From assembly GCA_963974215.1 (NCBI GenBank), contig CAXBBL010000002.1, forward strand, positions 310,001 to 374,000: DNA of 64,000 bases. Direction: 5' to 3'. The notes under the pieces are model-generated. The model worked only from the letters and a program-made list of their open reading frames with translations, was not told the DNA's origin and ran no database searches. This stretch comes from Croceimicrobium sp963974215. Lineage in GTDB: Bacteria; Bacteroidota; Bacteroidia; Flavobacteriales; Schleiferiaceae. Below are positions 43,901-51,920 of the stretch, one piece after another; position 1 is the first letter of the stretch; each line of letters starts with the position of its first letter. A program made the translations under genes and the position numbers.

Positions 43901-44328
43901 TGGAAATCCTAATTCCCGACCAATATGTAAATAAGGTTGATGAGCGACTTAAACTCTACCAAGAGTTGGATAACCTAGAGGCAGAGGCCGATCTAATTGC
44001 TTTTGCCAAAGACTTGAAAGATCGCTTTGGACCATACCCTGCCGAAGTAGATGAGCTATTAGATTCGGTGCGCTTGCGCAGATTAGGTCAGAGAATTGGT
44101 TTCGAAAAAATTGTGCTGAAGCAAAGTCGTTTGCTCTGCTACTTCACCTCCGACCAAGATTCACCCTATTTCCAAAGCGACAAATTTAATAAGGTACTAG
44201 CCTTTTTAGGAGCCCAAAAGCAAGTACAAATGAAAGAGCGCCATAATAAACTCTACCTCAGCTTTGAAGGCGTGAATAGTGTGCATGAAGCGTTTTCGGC
44301 GCTGAAGCCTATTTTAGAAAATGCCTAA
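40990..44328 (+). CDS. mfd: Transcription-repair coupling factor
   Basis: Removes RNA polymerase stalled at lesions and recruits UvrABC; cytosolic, DNA-bound. 1112 residues. UvrB-like N-terminal region (VRGGIVDVFSFSHDQPYRIEFFGDEIESIRLF), RNAP-interacting CarD/TRCF module at ~433 (LQVGDYITHIDHGIGEF), SF2 translocase with Walker A GDVGFGKTELA (~585-595), DEEQ box LLIIDEEQKFGV (~684), motifs III-VI (TATPIPRTLQFSL, FIHNRVE, ATSIIENGLDVPNANT, MRGRVGRSNKKAFCKL) and a C-terminal TRCF domain (LGAEQSGFINDIGFETFQKI). Start ATG 40990; it is a solitary gene. Confidence 0.96.
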   Translation: MTNSSELLLTPYLKDDRFKSISNFSNTGPAPKAHVKGLAGSLSAIAGAASFKNTGRPHLFILSDKEEAAYFLNDLESIIGDKDVLFYPGSYRRPYVIEETDNANVLLRAEVLNRLNSRKKPAILVSYADALFEKVVTRKQLSSHTFSVKVGDELSIDFINETLFEYEFERVDFVVEPGQFSVRGGIVDVFSFSHDQPYRIEFFGDEIESIRLFDIESQLSIESLKKIQLVPNVENKSLMESRESFFDYISPESIIWTKNLDLSAKRLDELYGKSLAAFKDLIGDFKRAEPSELFINGEGLKNKIEAFPVVEFGPQNFFKPGFSLNFDASAQPSFNKKFDLLVADFKKNNELGRQNFLLCVNAKQVERFEAIFEDIGQEMKYQPIIHSLHAGFIDKEAGWVVYTDHEIFERYQKFRLKNGFEKKQAVSLKELTALQVGDYITHIDHGIGEFGGLQKIDNNGKVQEAIKLIYNGGDVLYLSIHSLHKISRYNGKEGTLPSLHKLGTGTWQKTKAKAKTRVKKVAFDLIKLYAKRRATKGFSFSPDSYLQHELEASFIYEDTPDQVTATAAIKKDMEMEMPMDRLICGDVGFGKTELAVRAAFKAVADNKQVAILVPTTILAFQHYKTFFGRLKDFPCNIDYINRFKTKKQQDETLAKLASGELDIIIGTHRLVGKDVAFKNLGLLIIDEEQKFGVSVKDKLKNFKVNVDTLTLTATPIPRTLQFSLMQARDLSVMTTPPPNRHPIETQLIPFSEEIIRDSVMYEMSRGGQVFFIHNRVENIKEVAGMLQRLVPDAKIGIGHGQMEGKKLEELMLNFINGEFDILVATSIIENGLDVPNANTIIINNAQNIGLSDLHQMRGRVGRSNKKAFCKLISPPLSALTEEARKRMTAIEQYSELGSGFHIAMRDLEIRGAGDLLGAEQSGFINDIGFETFQKILAESIEELKESEFKELYAEDLKNKDLISDTILDTDLEILIPDQYVNKVDERLKLYQELDNLEAEADLIAFAKDLKDRFGPYPAEVDELLDSVRLRRLGQRIGFEKIVLKQSRLLCYFTSDQDSPYFQSDKFNKVLAFLGAQKQVQMKERHNKLYLSFEGVNSVHEAFSALKPILENA

Positions 44329-44363
44329 ATTCGGTTGTGATTTTTTTAAATGAAACAATAGCC

Positions 44364-44831
44364 ATGCAACTAAAATCCTACATCGAAGCCGCACCTAATG
44401 GTTATGGCCCGCATTTAATTTGCGATTACGATCAAGCGAAAGCTTTTATTGAGGAGCACTCTTCGCGCATTATTGTGCTTGGCCCAGATGGTAAAAACTT
44501 ACACCGCGCTTTGCAAATGCGTAAAGATGGCTATGCGGTAATTTTATTGAGTAGAGAGGTTTTAAAATCTTGGCGCTGCGAAATTGGCGATTTAGTAGAA
44601 GTAGAAATTAAAGCCGATACTAGCAAATACGGCATGGCTTTCCCCGAAGAATTTGAAGTTGTTCTAGAACAAGACCCTGAAGCAGCGGCTGAATTCGAAG
44701 CACGCAAACCAGGTAAGCAACGCGGCGTATTGCATTATATCGATTCTGCTAAAAGCGAAGAAGCCCGCATAAAGCGGGCTCTTGAAATAGCTGAAAAACT
44801 TAAAAATCATACGCTCTACGGCGAATCTTAA
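44364..44831 (+). CDS. YdeI/OmpD-associated-like protein with DUF1905-like fold
   Basis: 155 residues from ATG 44364. The first ~105 residues are a DUF1905-like beta domain (IIVLGPDGKNLHRALQMRKDGYAVILLSREVLKSWRCEIGDLVEVEI ...), followed by the YdeI/Omdp-type helix pair: DPEAAAEFEARKPGKQRGVLHYIDSAKSEEARIKRALEIAEKLK. The E. coli relative is tied to antimicrobial-peptide resistance, but the mechanism is unknown. The frame opens at GTG 44337 with no support for those 9 residues. Its stop shares TTAA with the convergent PLP enzyme. Confidence 0.72.
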   Translation: MQLKSYIEAAPNGYGPHLICDYDQAKAFIEEHSSRIIVLGPDGKNLHRALQMRKDGYAVILLSREVLKSWRCEIGDLVEVEIKADTSKYGMAFPEEFEVVLEQDPEAAAEFEARKPGKQRGVLHYIDSAKSEEARIKRALEIAEKLKNHTLYGES

Positions 44832-46084
44832 ATTTTGTCTAAGGCCTGACCTAAATCGGCAATCAGATCATCGGGATGTTCTACCCCAACAGATAAGCGA
44901 ATAAGCTTGCCACTAATATTTAACTGATCGCGTAATTCTTCATCCACCCCAGCATGCGTCATGGTTGCTGGATGTTCGGCTAAAGATTCAGTACTACCCA
45001 AACTTACCGCTAACTTTACCAATTGCATGGCATTTAAAACCTTAAAGGCATCTTTCTCACCACCGGCAATATCAAAAGAAAGCATGGCTCCTGCACTAGT
45101 ATACTGACGTTTATAGATAGCAGCGTGGCGTTCATCTTTTTCATCGAGGTGACCTAAATAATAAACTCGCTCTACCTTAGGGTGAGCAATTAAAAATTCC
45201 GCTACTTTTTCTGCAGTAAGCGCCTGACGCTCCATGCGAATCTTTAAAGTCTCCAAGCTACGCATCAATAACCAACCCGTATGCGGACTAGCCATATTCC
45301 CTAAAAAGGTTCTCAATCCTTTTACTCTAGCCATTAGCTCAAAAGAGCCTAAAACGGCACCTGCGATAAGATCACTATGACCGCCAATGTATTTTGTAGC
45401 CGAGTAAACGACTAAATCAGCACCGTGCTGTAATGGATGCTGCCAAATAGGGCCCATATAGGTATTATCTACCGCTACCAAAACGCGCTCTTCTTCCGAA
45501 CGAGTATATTTTTTAGCGATGGCAACACACTCTTCAATGTCAAATAAATCGAGGGTAGGATTCGCCGGGGTCTCCAAGTATATCATTGCCAAATTATCTT
45601 TGGCCGGATGCGCCTCAATCATCGCCTCGATATCGGCGCCAGTGTCACTCGGGGTAAAACCTAAGACGTGAATGCCAATTTTAGTTAAGAAATGCTTGAT
45701 AAAGTGGTCGGTGCCGCCGTAAACGGGATTGCTATAAAGCAGTAAATCACCCGGTTTCAAAAACTCTAAAAGGACGGTAGAAATAGCCGACATGCCGCTT
45801 TCAAAAACCGCAGCATCATCCGATTTATCCCAAAGACAAAGGCGGTTTTCTAAAATTTCTAAATCGGGATTGTTAAGACGACTGTATATTAAACCCAGCT
45901 CCTCATCTGCTCCTTTTTCACGCTTTCCGTAGGCTACCTCAAAAAAGGCTTTGCCCTCTTCGGCGGTTTTAAAAGCAAAGGTAGAAGTTTGAAAAATCGG
46001 GCATTTCACCGATCCTTCCGAGAGGTGTGGTTTGTAACCGAAAGACATCATTAGGCTTTCGGGGTGCATCTTAACTTTATCCAT
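44828..46084 (-). CDS. Cys/Met-metabolism PLP enzyme (cystathionine gamma-synthase/lyase family)
   Basis: 418 residues from ATG 46084 (MDKVKMHPESLMMSFGYKP). PLP-binding features: IYSRLNNPDLEILENRL, FESGMSAISTVLLEFLKPGD, the aspartate in VAVDNTYMGPIW and the Schiff-base lysine in VVYSATKYIGGHSDLIAGAV, plus FLGNMASPHTGWLLMRSLETLKIRM and VKLAVSLGSTESLAEHPATMTH near the C-terminus. It could be a cystathionine gamma-synthase, gamma-lyase or methionine gamma-lyase; sequence alone does not decide. The frame upstream to 46171 adds 29 residues without homology. Confidence 0.85.
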   Translation of the reverse strand: MDKVKMHPESLMMSFGYKPHLSEGSVKCPIFQTSTFAFKTAEEGKAFFEVAYGKREKGADEELGLIYSRLNNPDLEILENRLCLWDKSDDAAVFESGMSAISTVLLEFLKPGDLLLYSNPVYGGTDHFIKHFLTKIGIHVLGFTPSDTGADIEAMIEAHPAKDNLAMIYLETPANPTLDLFDIEECVAIAKKYTRSEEERVLVAVDNTYMGPIWQHPLQHGADLVVYSATKYIGGHSDLIAGAVLGSFELMARVKGLRTFLGNMASPHTGWLLMRSLETLKIRMERQALTAEKVAEFLIAHPKVERVYYLGHLDEKDERHAAIYKRQYTSAGAMLSFDIAGGEKDAFKVLNAMQLVKLAVSLGSTESLAEHPATMTHAGVDEELRDQLNISGKLIRLSVGVEHPDDLIADLGQALDKI

Positions 46085-46254
46085 ATTGTGTTTATTTGAG
46101 AGATGGCAAATGAAACGAAATTTATGAAGATAAAGACTAACATTTATCACCTTATTTAAACCCCCATTCACACCCTAAAATCCCCCGTTCATGACTTTTC
46201 CTTTTCATGGTCCCTTTGGTCTGGGCATTTTTGCAGTGTAAACAAAACATAAAA

Positions 46255-48648
46255 ATGAAAAAGCCACTCCAACTTAGCCTACTTCTCTTGGTTTTTACGC
46301 TTAACGCTTTCGCAGGAGAAGTCCCGAAAAGCATTAGTCAAAATATTAGAGGACAAGTCATCGACAAACAAAGTCAAACGCCCTTACCCGGTGTTAACAT
46401 TTATGTTGAGCAAAATGGTAAAAAGACCGGCACCACCACCGATTTAGATGGCTATTACCTTTTAGAGAATATCCAAACCGGCCGCATTAACATCCACTTC
46501 ACCTTTATCGGCTACGAGCCAGTGATACTTTCCAATATCGAATTACTGGGCAGCAAAGAACTGGTTCTTAATGTAAGCATGCTGGAAAGCACCGAAAAAC
46601 TGGCGGAGGTACTAGTCACAGCTAAAGAAGAAAAAGAACGTACTAAAAATGAGCGTGTTAATGTTTCAGGCAGAAGTTTTAGTATTGAAGAAACCCAGCG
46701 TTTTGCTGGCGCTAATAATGATGTGAGTCGCATGGCGGCCAATTTCGCCGGTGTGCAACGCTCCAATGATGCTGCCAATGATATTGTAATTCGCGGCAAC
46801 TCGCCCTTCGGATTAATCTGGCGATTAGAAGGAGTAGATATCCCCAACCCCAATCACTTTGGTGGATTAGGTGCCACCGGCGGCCCCGTGAGCATGTTAA
46901 ACAACAACGTCTTGGCCAATAGCGATTTCTTAACCGGCGCTTTTCCTTCCGATTACGGGGAAGGAATTTCTGGAGTTTTCGATTTAAAAATGCGCAATGG
47001 CAATTACGATAAGCACGAATTTTTAGGACAAATTGGTTTTAACGGATTAGAACTAGGCGCCGAAGGCCCCATTAACCGCGATAAGAAATCATCTTATCTC
47101 ATTAATTACCGCTATTCTACCTTAGGAGTAATGGCAGCTATGGGCATTAATTTCGGCACAGGGACCGCAGTACCAGAGTACCAAGATTTAAACTTGAAGT
47201 TAAATTTCCCCAGTAGGAAAATTGGTACCATTCAAGTATTTGCCTTAGGTGGGATTAGCGCTATTGACTTTTTAGATAGCGAAAGCGAAGAGGAAGAAGC
47301 GGGAGGTTTTTACAGCGATAATGAAGATTTAAGGAATCGTGTGAATTCTGGCGTAGTAGGCATTTCGCATCAATACTTTTTCTCCAATAACACTTACTCG
47401 AAAGTAGTTTTATCCCTTAATGGCATCCAAAACAAAACCCGGATCGACACTTTCAATGTGGACGGAAGCATCATTTCCCCGCAATACGGCCAAAACTTTA
47501 TTGAAAGCAATTTTCAGGTAAATGCCTTAGTGAATCATAAACTAAATGTGCGTAATGTTATTCGGGTGGGTGCCTTTGTAACGCGACGCTCTTATAATTT
47601 ACTCGACTCGGCTTTCAGTTATAGCGATGGCGGCTTTAGAAATATTCGTGATGCTAATGGCACTAATATGCTCTACCAACCCTACGCGAACTGGCAGTGG
47701 CGTATTAATGATAAGCTTGAAATGAACACGGGCTTACATAGTATGATTACGCCCGATAATGATCAATACTCGATTGAACCACGTTGGGGACTTAGTTATA
47801 GTCTTAGCCCTAAAAGCAGTATCAATTTTGGATATGGCCTACATAGCCAATTGCCTTATCAGCTTCTACAGTATCGTCAATTCCGACAAGCCAACGGAAC
47901 TTTCGACCAACCCAATCTGGGGCTAGACTATGTTAAAAGCAATCACTATGTAGCGGGTTACCAGCAAAGCTTTGGCAAGGGCTGGAATTTTAAAGGTGAA
48001 GTTTATTATCAAGATATTTACAATGCCATTGTCGATCAAGTCGCAAACTCCTATTCCAGCTTAAACTCAGGATCCTTCAATTTCGAATTACCCGATAGTG
48101 CTAGTAATAAGGGAACCGGCTATAATTACGGACTCGATTTAACCCTCGAAAAATTTATGGACCAAGGCTTTTACCTTCTTAGCACCCTCTCGCTTTTCGA
48201 ATCGAAATATACCGCCAGTGATAACATTGAGCGCAATACTGCATTTAATGGTAATTATGTGTGGAATGTAGTAAGCGGTAAAGAGTTTCTTATAGGAAAA
48301 AGCGATGGAAAGGCCCGACGTACCCTTACTGTTGATGGAAAATTTACTTTAGCAGGCGGACAACGTTTCACACCGATAGACCCAAAAGCTTCTGCAGCAG
48401 CGGGACGCGCTGTTTACGATGACTCAGATGCTTTCGGAGGTCAATACGCTCCTTACTTTAGAGCAGATTTACGCATCGGATATAAAATTGCCGGCGCAAA
48501 GGTCACTCAAGAATGGGCGGTTGACATTCAGAACTTGACCAATAAGGATAATCCTTTCGGACAACAATATAATTCAGAAACCAACACCATTGAAACTACT
48601 AATCAGCTCGGACTTTTCCCAATGTTCCTTTACCGAATAACTTTCTAA
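46255..48648 (+). CDS. TonB-dependent receptor with carboxypeptidase-like N-domain
   Basis: 797 residues from ATG 46255 (signal peptide MKKPLQLSLLLLVFTLNAFA). An N-terminal CarboxypepD_reg module (IRGQVIDKQSQTPLPGVNIYVEQNGKKTGTTTDLDGYYLLENI) precedes the plug (FAGANNDVSRMAANFAGVQ, IVIRGNSPFGLIWRLEGVDIPNP) and a 22-strand-type barrel ending MFLYRITF. Takes up a bound ligand across the outer membrane using TonB energy; ligand unknown. No SusD-like partner or anti-sigma pair is adjacent, so it is not a classic polysaccharide locus. A dispersed repeat starts right at its stop codon. Confidence 0.85.
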   Translation: MKKPLQLSLLLLVFTLNAFAGEVPKSISQNIRGQVIDKQSQTPLPGVNIYVEQNGKKTGTTTDLDGYYLLENIQTGRINIHFTFIGYEPVILSNIELLGSKELVLNVSMLESTEKLAEVLVTAKEEKERTKNERVNVSGRSFSIEETQRFAGANNDVSRMAANFAGVQRSNDAANDIVIRGNSPFGLIWRLEGVDIPNPNHFGGLGATGGPVSMLNNNVLANSDFLTGAFPSDYGEGISGVFDLKMRNGNYDKHEFLGQIGFNGLELGAEGPINRDKKSSYLINYRYSTLGVMAAMGINFGTGTAVPEYQDLNLKLNFPSRKIGTIQVFALGGISAIDFLDSESEEEEAGGFYSDNEDLRNRVNSGVVGISHQYFFSNNTYSKVVLSLNGIQNKTRIDTFNVDGSIISPQYGQNFIESNFQVNALVNHKLNVRNVIRVGAFVTRRSYNLLDSAFSYSDGGFRNIRDANGTNMLYQPYANWQWRINDKLEMNTGLHSMITPDNDQYSIEPRWGLSYSLSPKSSINFGYGLHSQLPYQLLQYRQFRQANGTFDQPNLGLDYVKSNHYVAGYQQSFGKGWNFKGEVYYQDIYNAIVDQVANSYSSLNSGSFNFELPDSASNKGTGYNYGLDLTLEKFMDQGFYLLSTLSLFESKYTASDNIERNTAFNGNYVWNVVSGKEFLIGKSDGKARRTLTVDGKFTLAGGQRFTPIDPKASAAAGRAVYDDSDAFGGQYAPYFRADLRIGYKIAGAKVTQEWAVDIQNLTNKDNPFGQQYNSETNTIETTNQLGLFPMFLYRITF

Positions 48649-48822
48649 ACTGAGTTCGAGCTAAAATTATAAACTCAGATTTCCAATAAAAGGAAAAACC
48701 GTGTAAAGCGCTTTTTTGACGCCTTAGCCCTTCGCTTTAACCCGCAAGTGCCTCAGTACTTGGGCTTAAAACCCACTATTTATAAGAGTTCTGAGGCCTA
48801 ATTTTACAACTAACTCAGGTTT
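48648..48822 (-). repeat. Dispersed inverted-repeat element, copy A
   Basis: Bounded by AACTGAGTT (48648-48656) and AACTCAGGTT (48812-48821), i.e. nearly perfect inverted ends AACCTGAGTT. In reverse complement it parallels 56017-56282: TTAGGCCTCA, CTTATAAAT, GGGTTTTAAGC and CGAAGGGCTAAGGCG are shared, then TTTTCCTTTTATTG. It fills the gap between the TonB receptor stop and the next ATG (48829). Confidence 0.75.
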
Positions 48823-48828
48823 TTAGAA

Positions 48829-49158
48829 ATGTATATTAGTGTAACCGCTTTTAAAGTAAGCAAATGGTGGAGCCTACCTTTATTTCAGTGGCGAGCTGCG
48901 CTTTCTTTTATGCAAGCGAATAAATCGTTGGGAATTATCACGAAGGAAAACTGGCGACAAGAAAAACGCGTGTTCTGTACCCTTACCACTTGGGAAACAA
49001 AGGCCGATATGCTACGTTTCCGCAATAGCGGCGCCCATTTAAAGGCTATGCAAATTAGCGCTAAATTAGGGCATGGCATAACCTATGGTTGGGAGGCTAA
49101 TCAAAAGCCCACCATTGAAATAGCTTATCGCCGACTACTGCAAAACAAGCAATTGTAA
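48829..49158 (+). CDS. Small dimeric alpha-beta barrel protein (monooxygenase-like)
   Basis: 109 residues. The pattern MYISVTAFKVSKWWSLPLFQWRAALSFMQA ... TKENWRQEKRVFCTLTTWETKADMLRFRNSGAHLKAMQI fits the DUF3291/antibiotic-monooxygenase-like dimeric alpha-beta barrel fold. No catalytic residues can be assigned. Its ATG is 7 bases after the end of a dispersed repeat, so its promoter must lie inside that element. It is coupled to the histidine kinase (TAATG), hinting at a three-gene operon with the LytS/LytTR pair. Confidence 0.55.
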   Translation: MYISVTAFKVSKWWSLPLFQWRAALSFMQANKSLGIITKENWRQEKRVFCTLTTWETKADMLRFRNSGAHLKAMQISAKLGHGITYGWEANQKPTIEIAYRRLLQNKQL

Positions 49159-50243
49159 TGACCACTAGGGAATTAGCTTTAAAAATTAAAAAGGAAGTTT
49201 TTCATCGCCAGAACTTCTACGCCATTCTGATTCTGGCAGCCTTCCCTCCGATTTTCGGTAGCATACAATATGCACTCGGAATTAGTGAACATCAAGCAAT
49301 CACTTCCGTCTCGCAGTTTTTTTTAAGCGTAATTTTATTTTCACTCAGCCTTACTTTCGGCATCTCTTATGGCTGTCTTATTATTTTTAGGCTCTTAAAC
49401 CATTTTTTACCTTGGCGAGGCAATGTTTGGAAAAGAGTACCACTGGAAAGTCTTCTTATTTTAGCCTATACCGCCTTGGTTAATATAATCGTCTTAAAGG
49501 TATTTTCTGCTTTAGGCCTTCTTTATCAAGGCGAAAACATTGGGGCTAAGCAATATTACACCAACATTATTTTCAGCTCCACCTTATCGCTTATTGTGCT
49601 TAGCATTTATGAGGGCATCGGATTTTTTAATCAGTGGAAAGAAAGTCTGCACCTAACCGAGAAGCTAAAAAAAGAACAGGCCGAAAGTCAGTTAGCTAAT
49701 CTACAAGCGCAACTCGATCCGCATTTTATGTTTAATAGTTTAAATGTGCTATCCAGTCTCATTCGTAGTGATGCCGCTAAGGCAGAAAAGTTTGTAGAGG
49801 ATTTTGCACATATCTATCGCTATATGCTAGATGTGAACAAAGAAATGGTTGTTACTTTAGAAGAAGAACTCAACTTTGCTCAAAACTACTTGGCTTTGCA
49901 ACAAACCCGTTTTGGGCCCAAATTGCAAACGAGCTTCAATATAAATAACAATAGCCTAAAACTGTACCTGCCCCCCTTAAGTTTACAAGAACTAATTAGC
50001 AATGCCATTAAGCACAACAGCATCGAAAAGGACCATCCTTTGCACATTAAGGTTTATACCACAGGCGAGGAATTATGGGTAGAAAACAATTTGCAAAAGC
50101 GACAAGACCAAGCAACAAGTACTGGTTTTGGCTTAAAAAACATTAATCGGCGTTACGAGATATTGAGCGGTAAAAAACCACTCTTCGAAATCGTTGATCA
50201 GCAGTATATTGCCAAAATCCCCTTATTAAGATTAGAGGCATGA
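49158..50243 (+). CDS. LytS-type sensor histidine kinase (pair 1)
   Basis: 361 residues, inner membrane. Four hydrophobic segments in the first ~150 residues (NFYAILILAAFPPIFGSIQYAL, LFSLSLTFGISYGCLIIF, LESLLILAYTALVNIIVL, NIIFSSTLSLIVLSIYEGI), a coiled linker, then the His_kinase domain with the phospho-acceptor in LQAQLDPHFMFNSLNVLSSLI and the ATP lid (SLQELISNAIKHNSIE, STGFGLKNINRRYEIL). Partner: the LytTR regulator starting at 50240, overlapping by 4 bases (ATGA). No extracytosolic sensor domain is visible. Confidence 0.88.
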   Translation: MTTRELALKIKKEVFHRQNFYAILILAAFPPIFGSIQYALGISEHQAITSVSQFFLSVILFSLSLTFGISYGCLIIFRLLNHFLPWRGNVWKRVPLESLLILAYTALVNIIVLKVFSALGLLYQGENIGAKQYYTNIIFSSTLSLIVLSIYEGIGFFNQWKESLHLTEKLKKEQAESQLANLQAQLDPHFMFNSLNVLSSLIRSDAAKAEKFVEDFAHIYRYMLDVNKEMVVTLEEELNFAQNYLALQQTRFGPKLQTSFNINNNSLKLYLPPLSLQELISNAIKHNSIEKDHPLHIKVYTTGEELWVENNLQKRQDQATSTGFGLKNINRRYEILSGKKPLFEIVDQQYIAKIPLLRLEA

Positions 50244-50992
50244 ACTACTTAATTTTAGAAGATGAACAATGGGCAGCTGAGCGTCTGGCCTCAATAATTA
50301 GCGAGTTAAAACCGCAATGGCAGTCTTTAGGAATACGGGATTCTATTAAATCTGCCAAGGCATTTTTAATCGCCAATGAAGTGGATTTAATCTTTGTTGA
50401 CATTAATTTGGGAGACGGGCTGTCCTTTAATCTTTTCCAAGAAATTGAGATCACTTGTCCTTTAATATTTACAACGGCTTACGACCAATATGCTATCAAA
50501 GCCTTTAAGCTAAATAGTATTGACTACCTCTTGAAACCCATTAATAAGGAGGAATTAAGCACAGCCCTAAAAAAACTCGAAACTAAGAACACATCTGCCG
50601 TGAGCGACTGGTATAAAATACTTAATGACTTAAACCCCAGTTACAAAGAACGCTTTTTAGTAAGTACAGGCGAACGACTAAAAACCATAAAAAGTAGTGA
50701 TATCAGCTATTTCTTCGCCCAAGGCAAACACTGTTTTATTAGCGACAATACAGGGAGAGAGTATCTCATTGATCGTAACTTGAAAGACCTCATAGAGCAA
50801 CTAGACCCTAAAAGCTTCTTTCAGATTAATCGGCAAATAATCGTAAACCTCAACTATATCGAGGAGATGCAGACCTACAGTAAATCGCGCTTAAAAATTA
50901 TAATGCAGCCCGCTAGTTCGCTAGAAATGATTGTGAGTGTAGAACGCTCCCCGCGTTTTAAAGCTTGGCTCGAAGATGATTTTAAGGCATAG
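50240..50992 (+). CDS. LytTR response regulator (pair 1)
   Basis: 250 residues. Receiver domain: NYLILEDEQWAAERL (acidic pocket), phospho-acceptor Asp in VDLIFVDINLGDGLSF, TTAYDQYAIKAFKLNSIDYLLKPINKEEL. LytTR DNA-binding domain at residues ~140-248 (YKERFLVSTGERLKTIKSSDISYFFAQGKHCFISD, SFFQINRQIIVNLNYIEEM). It is cotranscribed with the kinase and is one of two such pairs here. Its last 11 bases overlap the convergent Lacal_2735-type gene. Confidence 0.88.
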   Translation: MNYLILEDEQWAAERLASIISELKPQWQSLGIRDSIKSAKAFLIANEVDLIFVDINLGDGLSFNLFQEIEITCPLIFTTAYDQYAIKAFKLNSIDYLLKPINKEELSTALKKLETKNTSAVSDWYKILNDLNPSYKERFLVSTGERLKTIKSSDISYFFAQGKHCFISDNTGREYLIDRNLKDLIEQLDPKSFFQINRQIIVNLNYIEEMQTYSKSRLKIIMQPASSLEMIVSVERSPRFKAWLEDDFKA

Positions 50993-51146
50993 CGTCTATT
51001 AGCTTCGCAACTGCGTCAGCTTCCGCCGCTTTCTTATCGCTTTCAGCGCGGTTCACCGTAGAAAGACGATGCGATTCCTTCAGTAATTTAGAATATTGCT
51101 CTTGCAATTTCTCCTTTTCACTTTTCTTTTTAAATAGTCCAAACAT
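50982..51146 (-). CDS. Lacal_2735-type small protein (54 aa)
   Basis: ATG at 51146, TAA at 50982; too short to stand out as an ORF. MFGLFKKKSEKEKLQEQYSKLLKESHRLSTVNRAESDKKAAEADAVAKLIDAMP has the recognised family shape: MFGLFKKKS start, KL-x-x-x-Y-x-KLLxE-x-x-LS, then NR-x-x-D-K-x-x-EA. Helical, highly charged, function unknown, common in Flavobacteriia. It sits between two convergent regulator genes and overlaps the end of the plus-strand one. Confidence 0.75.
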   Translation of the reverse strand: MFGLFKKKSEKEKLQEQYSKLLKESHRLSTVNRAESDKKAAEADAVAKLIDAMP

Positions 51147-51188
51147 TTTAATAGGCTTTCTAAAAGAACGCAGAGTTGCCTTTAAGGT

Positions 51189-51920
51189 TTACAAGCCTAA
51201 CACTTCTTTTAAATGGCTAAAACCCTTGCGGGAGATAGGTATTCTATTACCATCTTTCAATAAGGCGATATGGTCGTTTTTCCCATAAGGATCAATGCGA
51301 TCTATTTGACTAACATTAACAATATGGGAGCGATGCACTCGTAAAAAACTTGTTTCTGGTAAAAGTTTTTCGTAGAAGCTTAAGGTTTGTTTTTTAGCAA
51401 AGTGGCCTTGCTCACTGTAAACTTGCACATAGTCACCGTCGGCCTCCATGCGTTGTAATCTATCATAAGGAATAATGCGAATGCGCGAGCCATCTTTAAT
51501 TACCAATCTTTCAAAGTGAGAGCTACTTTCTCCCAGTGGGATGCGCTCCGCCGCTTCCTTTAAAGCCTTAGGGCTTTCTTTAAATTTCGTTATCGCTTGC
51601 TCAAAGCGTTCTTCCGAAAAGGGCTTTAATAGATAATCTAAAGCACTAGCTTCGAAGGCCTTAAAAGCAAATTCATCGAAAGCAGTGGTGAAGATAATTG
51701 CCGGTTTGTCTTCGAGAAGTTCAAGCATTTCGAAGCCCGTCAAACGCGGCATTTGCACATCCAGAAAAACCAAATCGGGTTTCTTTTCTTGGATGGCCTT
51801 TAAGCCAGCAAAACCATCAAGGCAGCGATCTACAATTTCAAAGTCGCTATCCTCACTTAAATACTCTTGCACTAAATCGGCCGCTAGAGGCTCATCGTCG
51901 ATTATAATAACTCTATACAT
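51189..51920 (-). CDS. LytTR response regulator (pair 2)
   Basis: 243 residues from ATG 51920 (MYRVIIIDDEPLAADLVQEYL). The frame to 52088 would overlap the kinase and has no homology. Receiver: phospho-acceptor Asp in KPDLVFLDVQMPRLTGFEMLELL, TTAFDEFAFKAFEASALDYLLKPFSEERF. LytTR domain at the C-terminus (LVIKDGSRIRIIPYDRLQRMEADGDYVQVYSEQG, FLRVHRSHIVNVSQIDRIDPYG). It overlaps its kinase gene by 8 bases. Close to the pair-1 regulator in design but different in sequence. Confidence 0.9.
   Translation of the reverse strand: MYRVIIIDDEPLAADLVQEYLSEDSDFEIVDRCLDGFAGLKAIQEKKPDLVFLDVQMPRLTGFEMLELLEDKPAIIFTTAFDEFAFKAFEASALDYLLKPFSEERFEQAITKFKESPKALKEAAERIPLGESSSHFERLVIKDGSRIRIIPYDRLQRMEADGDYVQVYSEQGHFAKKQTLSFYEKLLPETSFLRVHRSHIVNVSQIDRIDPYGKNDHIALLKDGNRIPISRKGFSHLKEVLGL

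Noticed and set aside
44766..44790. Hairpin CCCGC/GCGGG near the end of the YdeI-like gene
   Set aside because: It is inside the coding region, with no T run after it; it is codon sequence, not a terminator.
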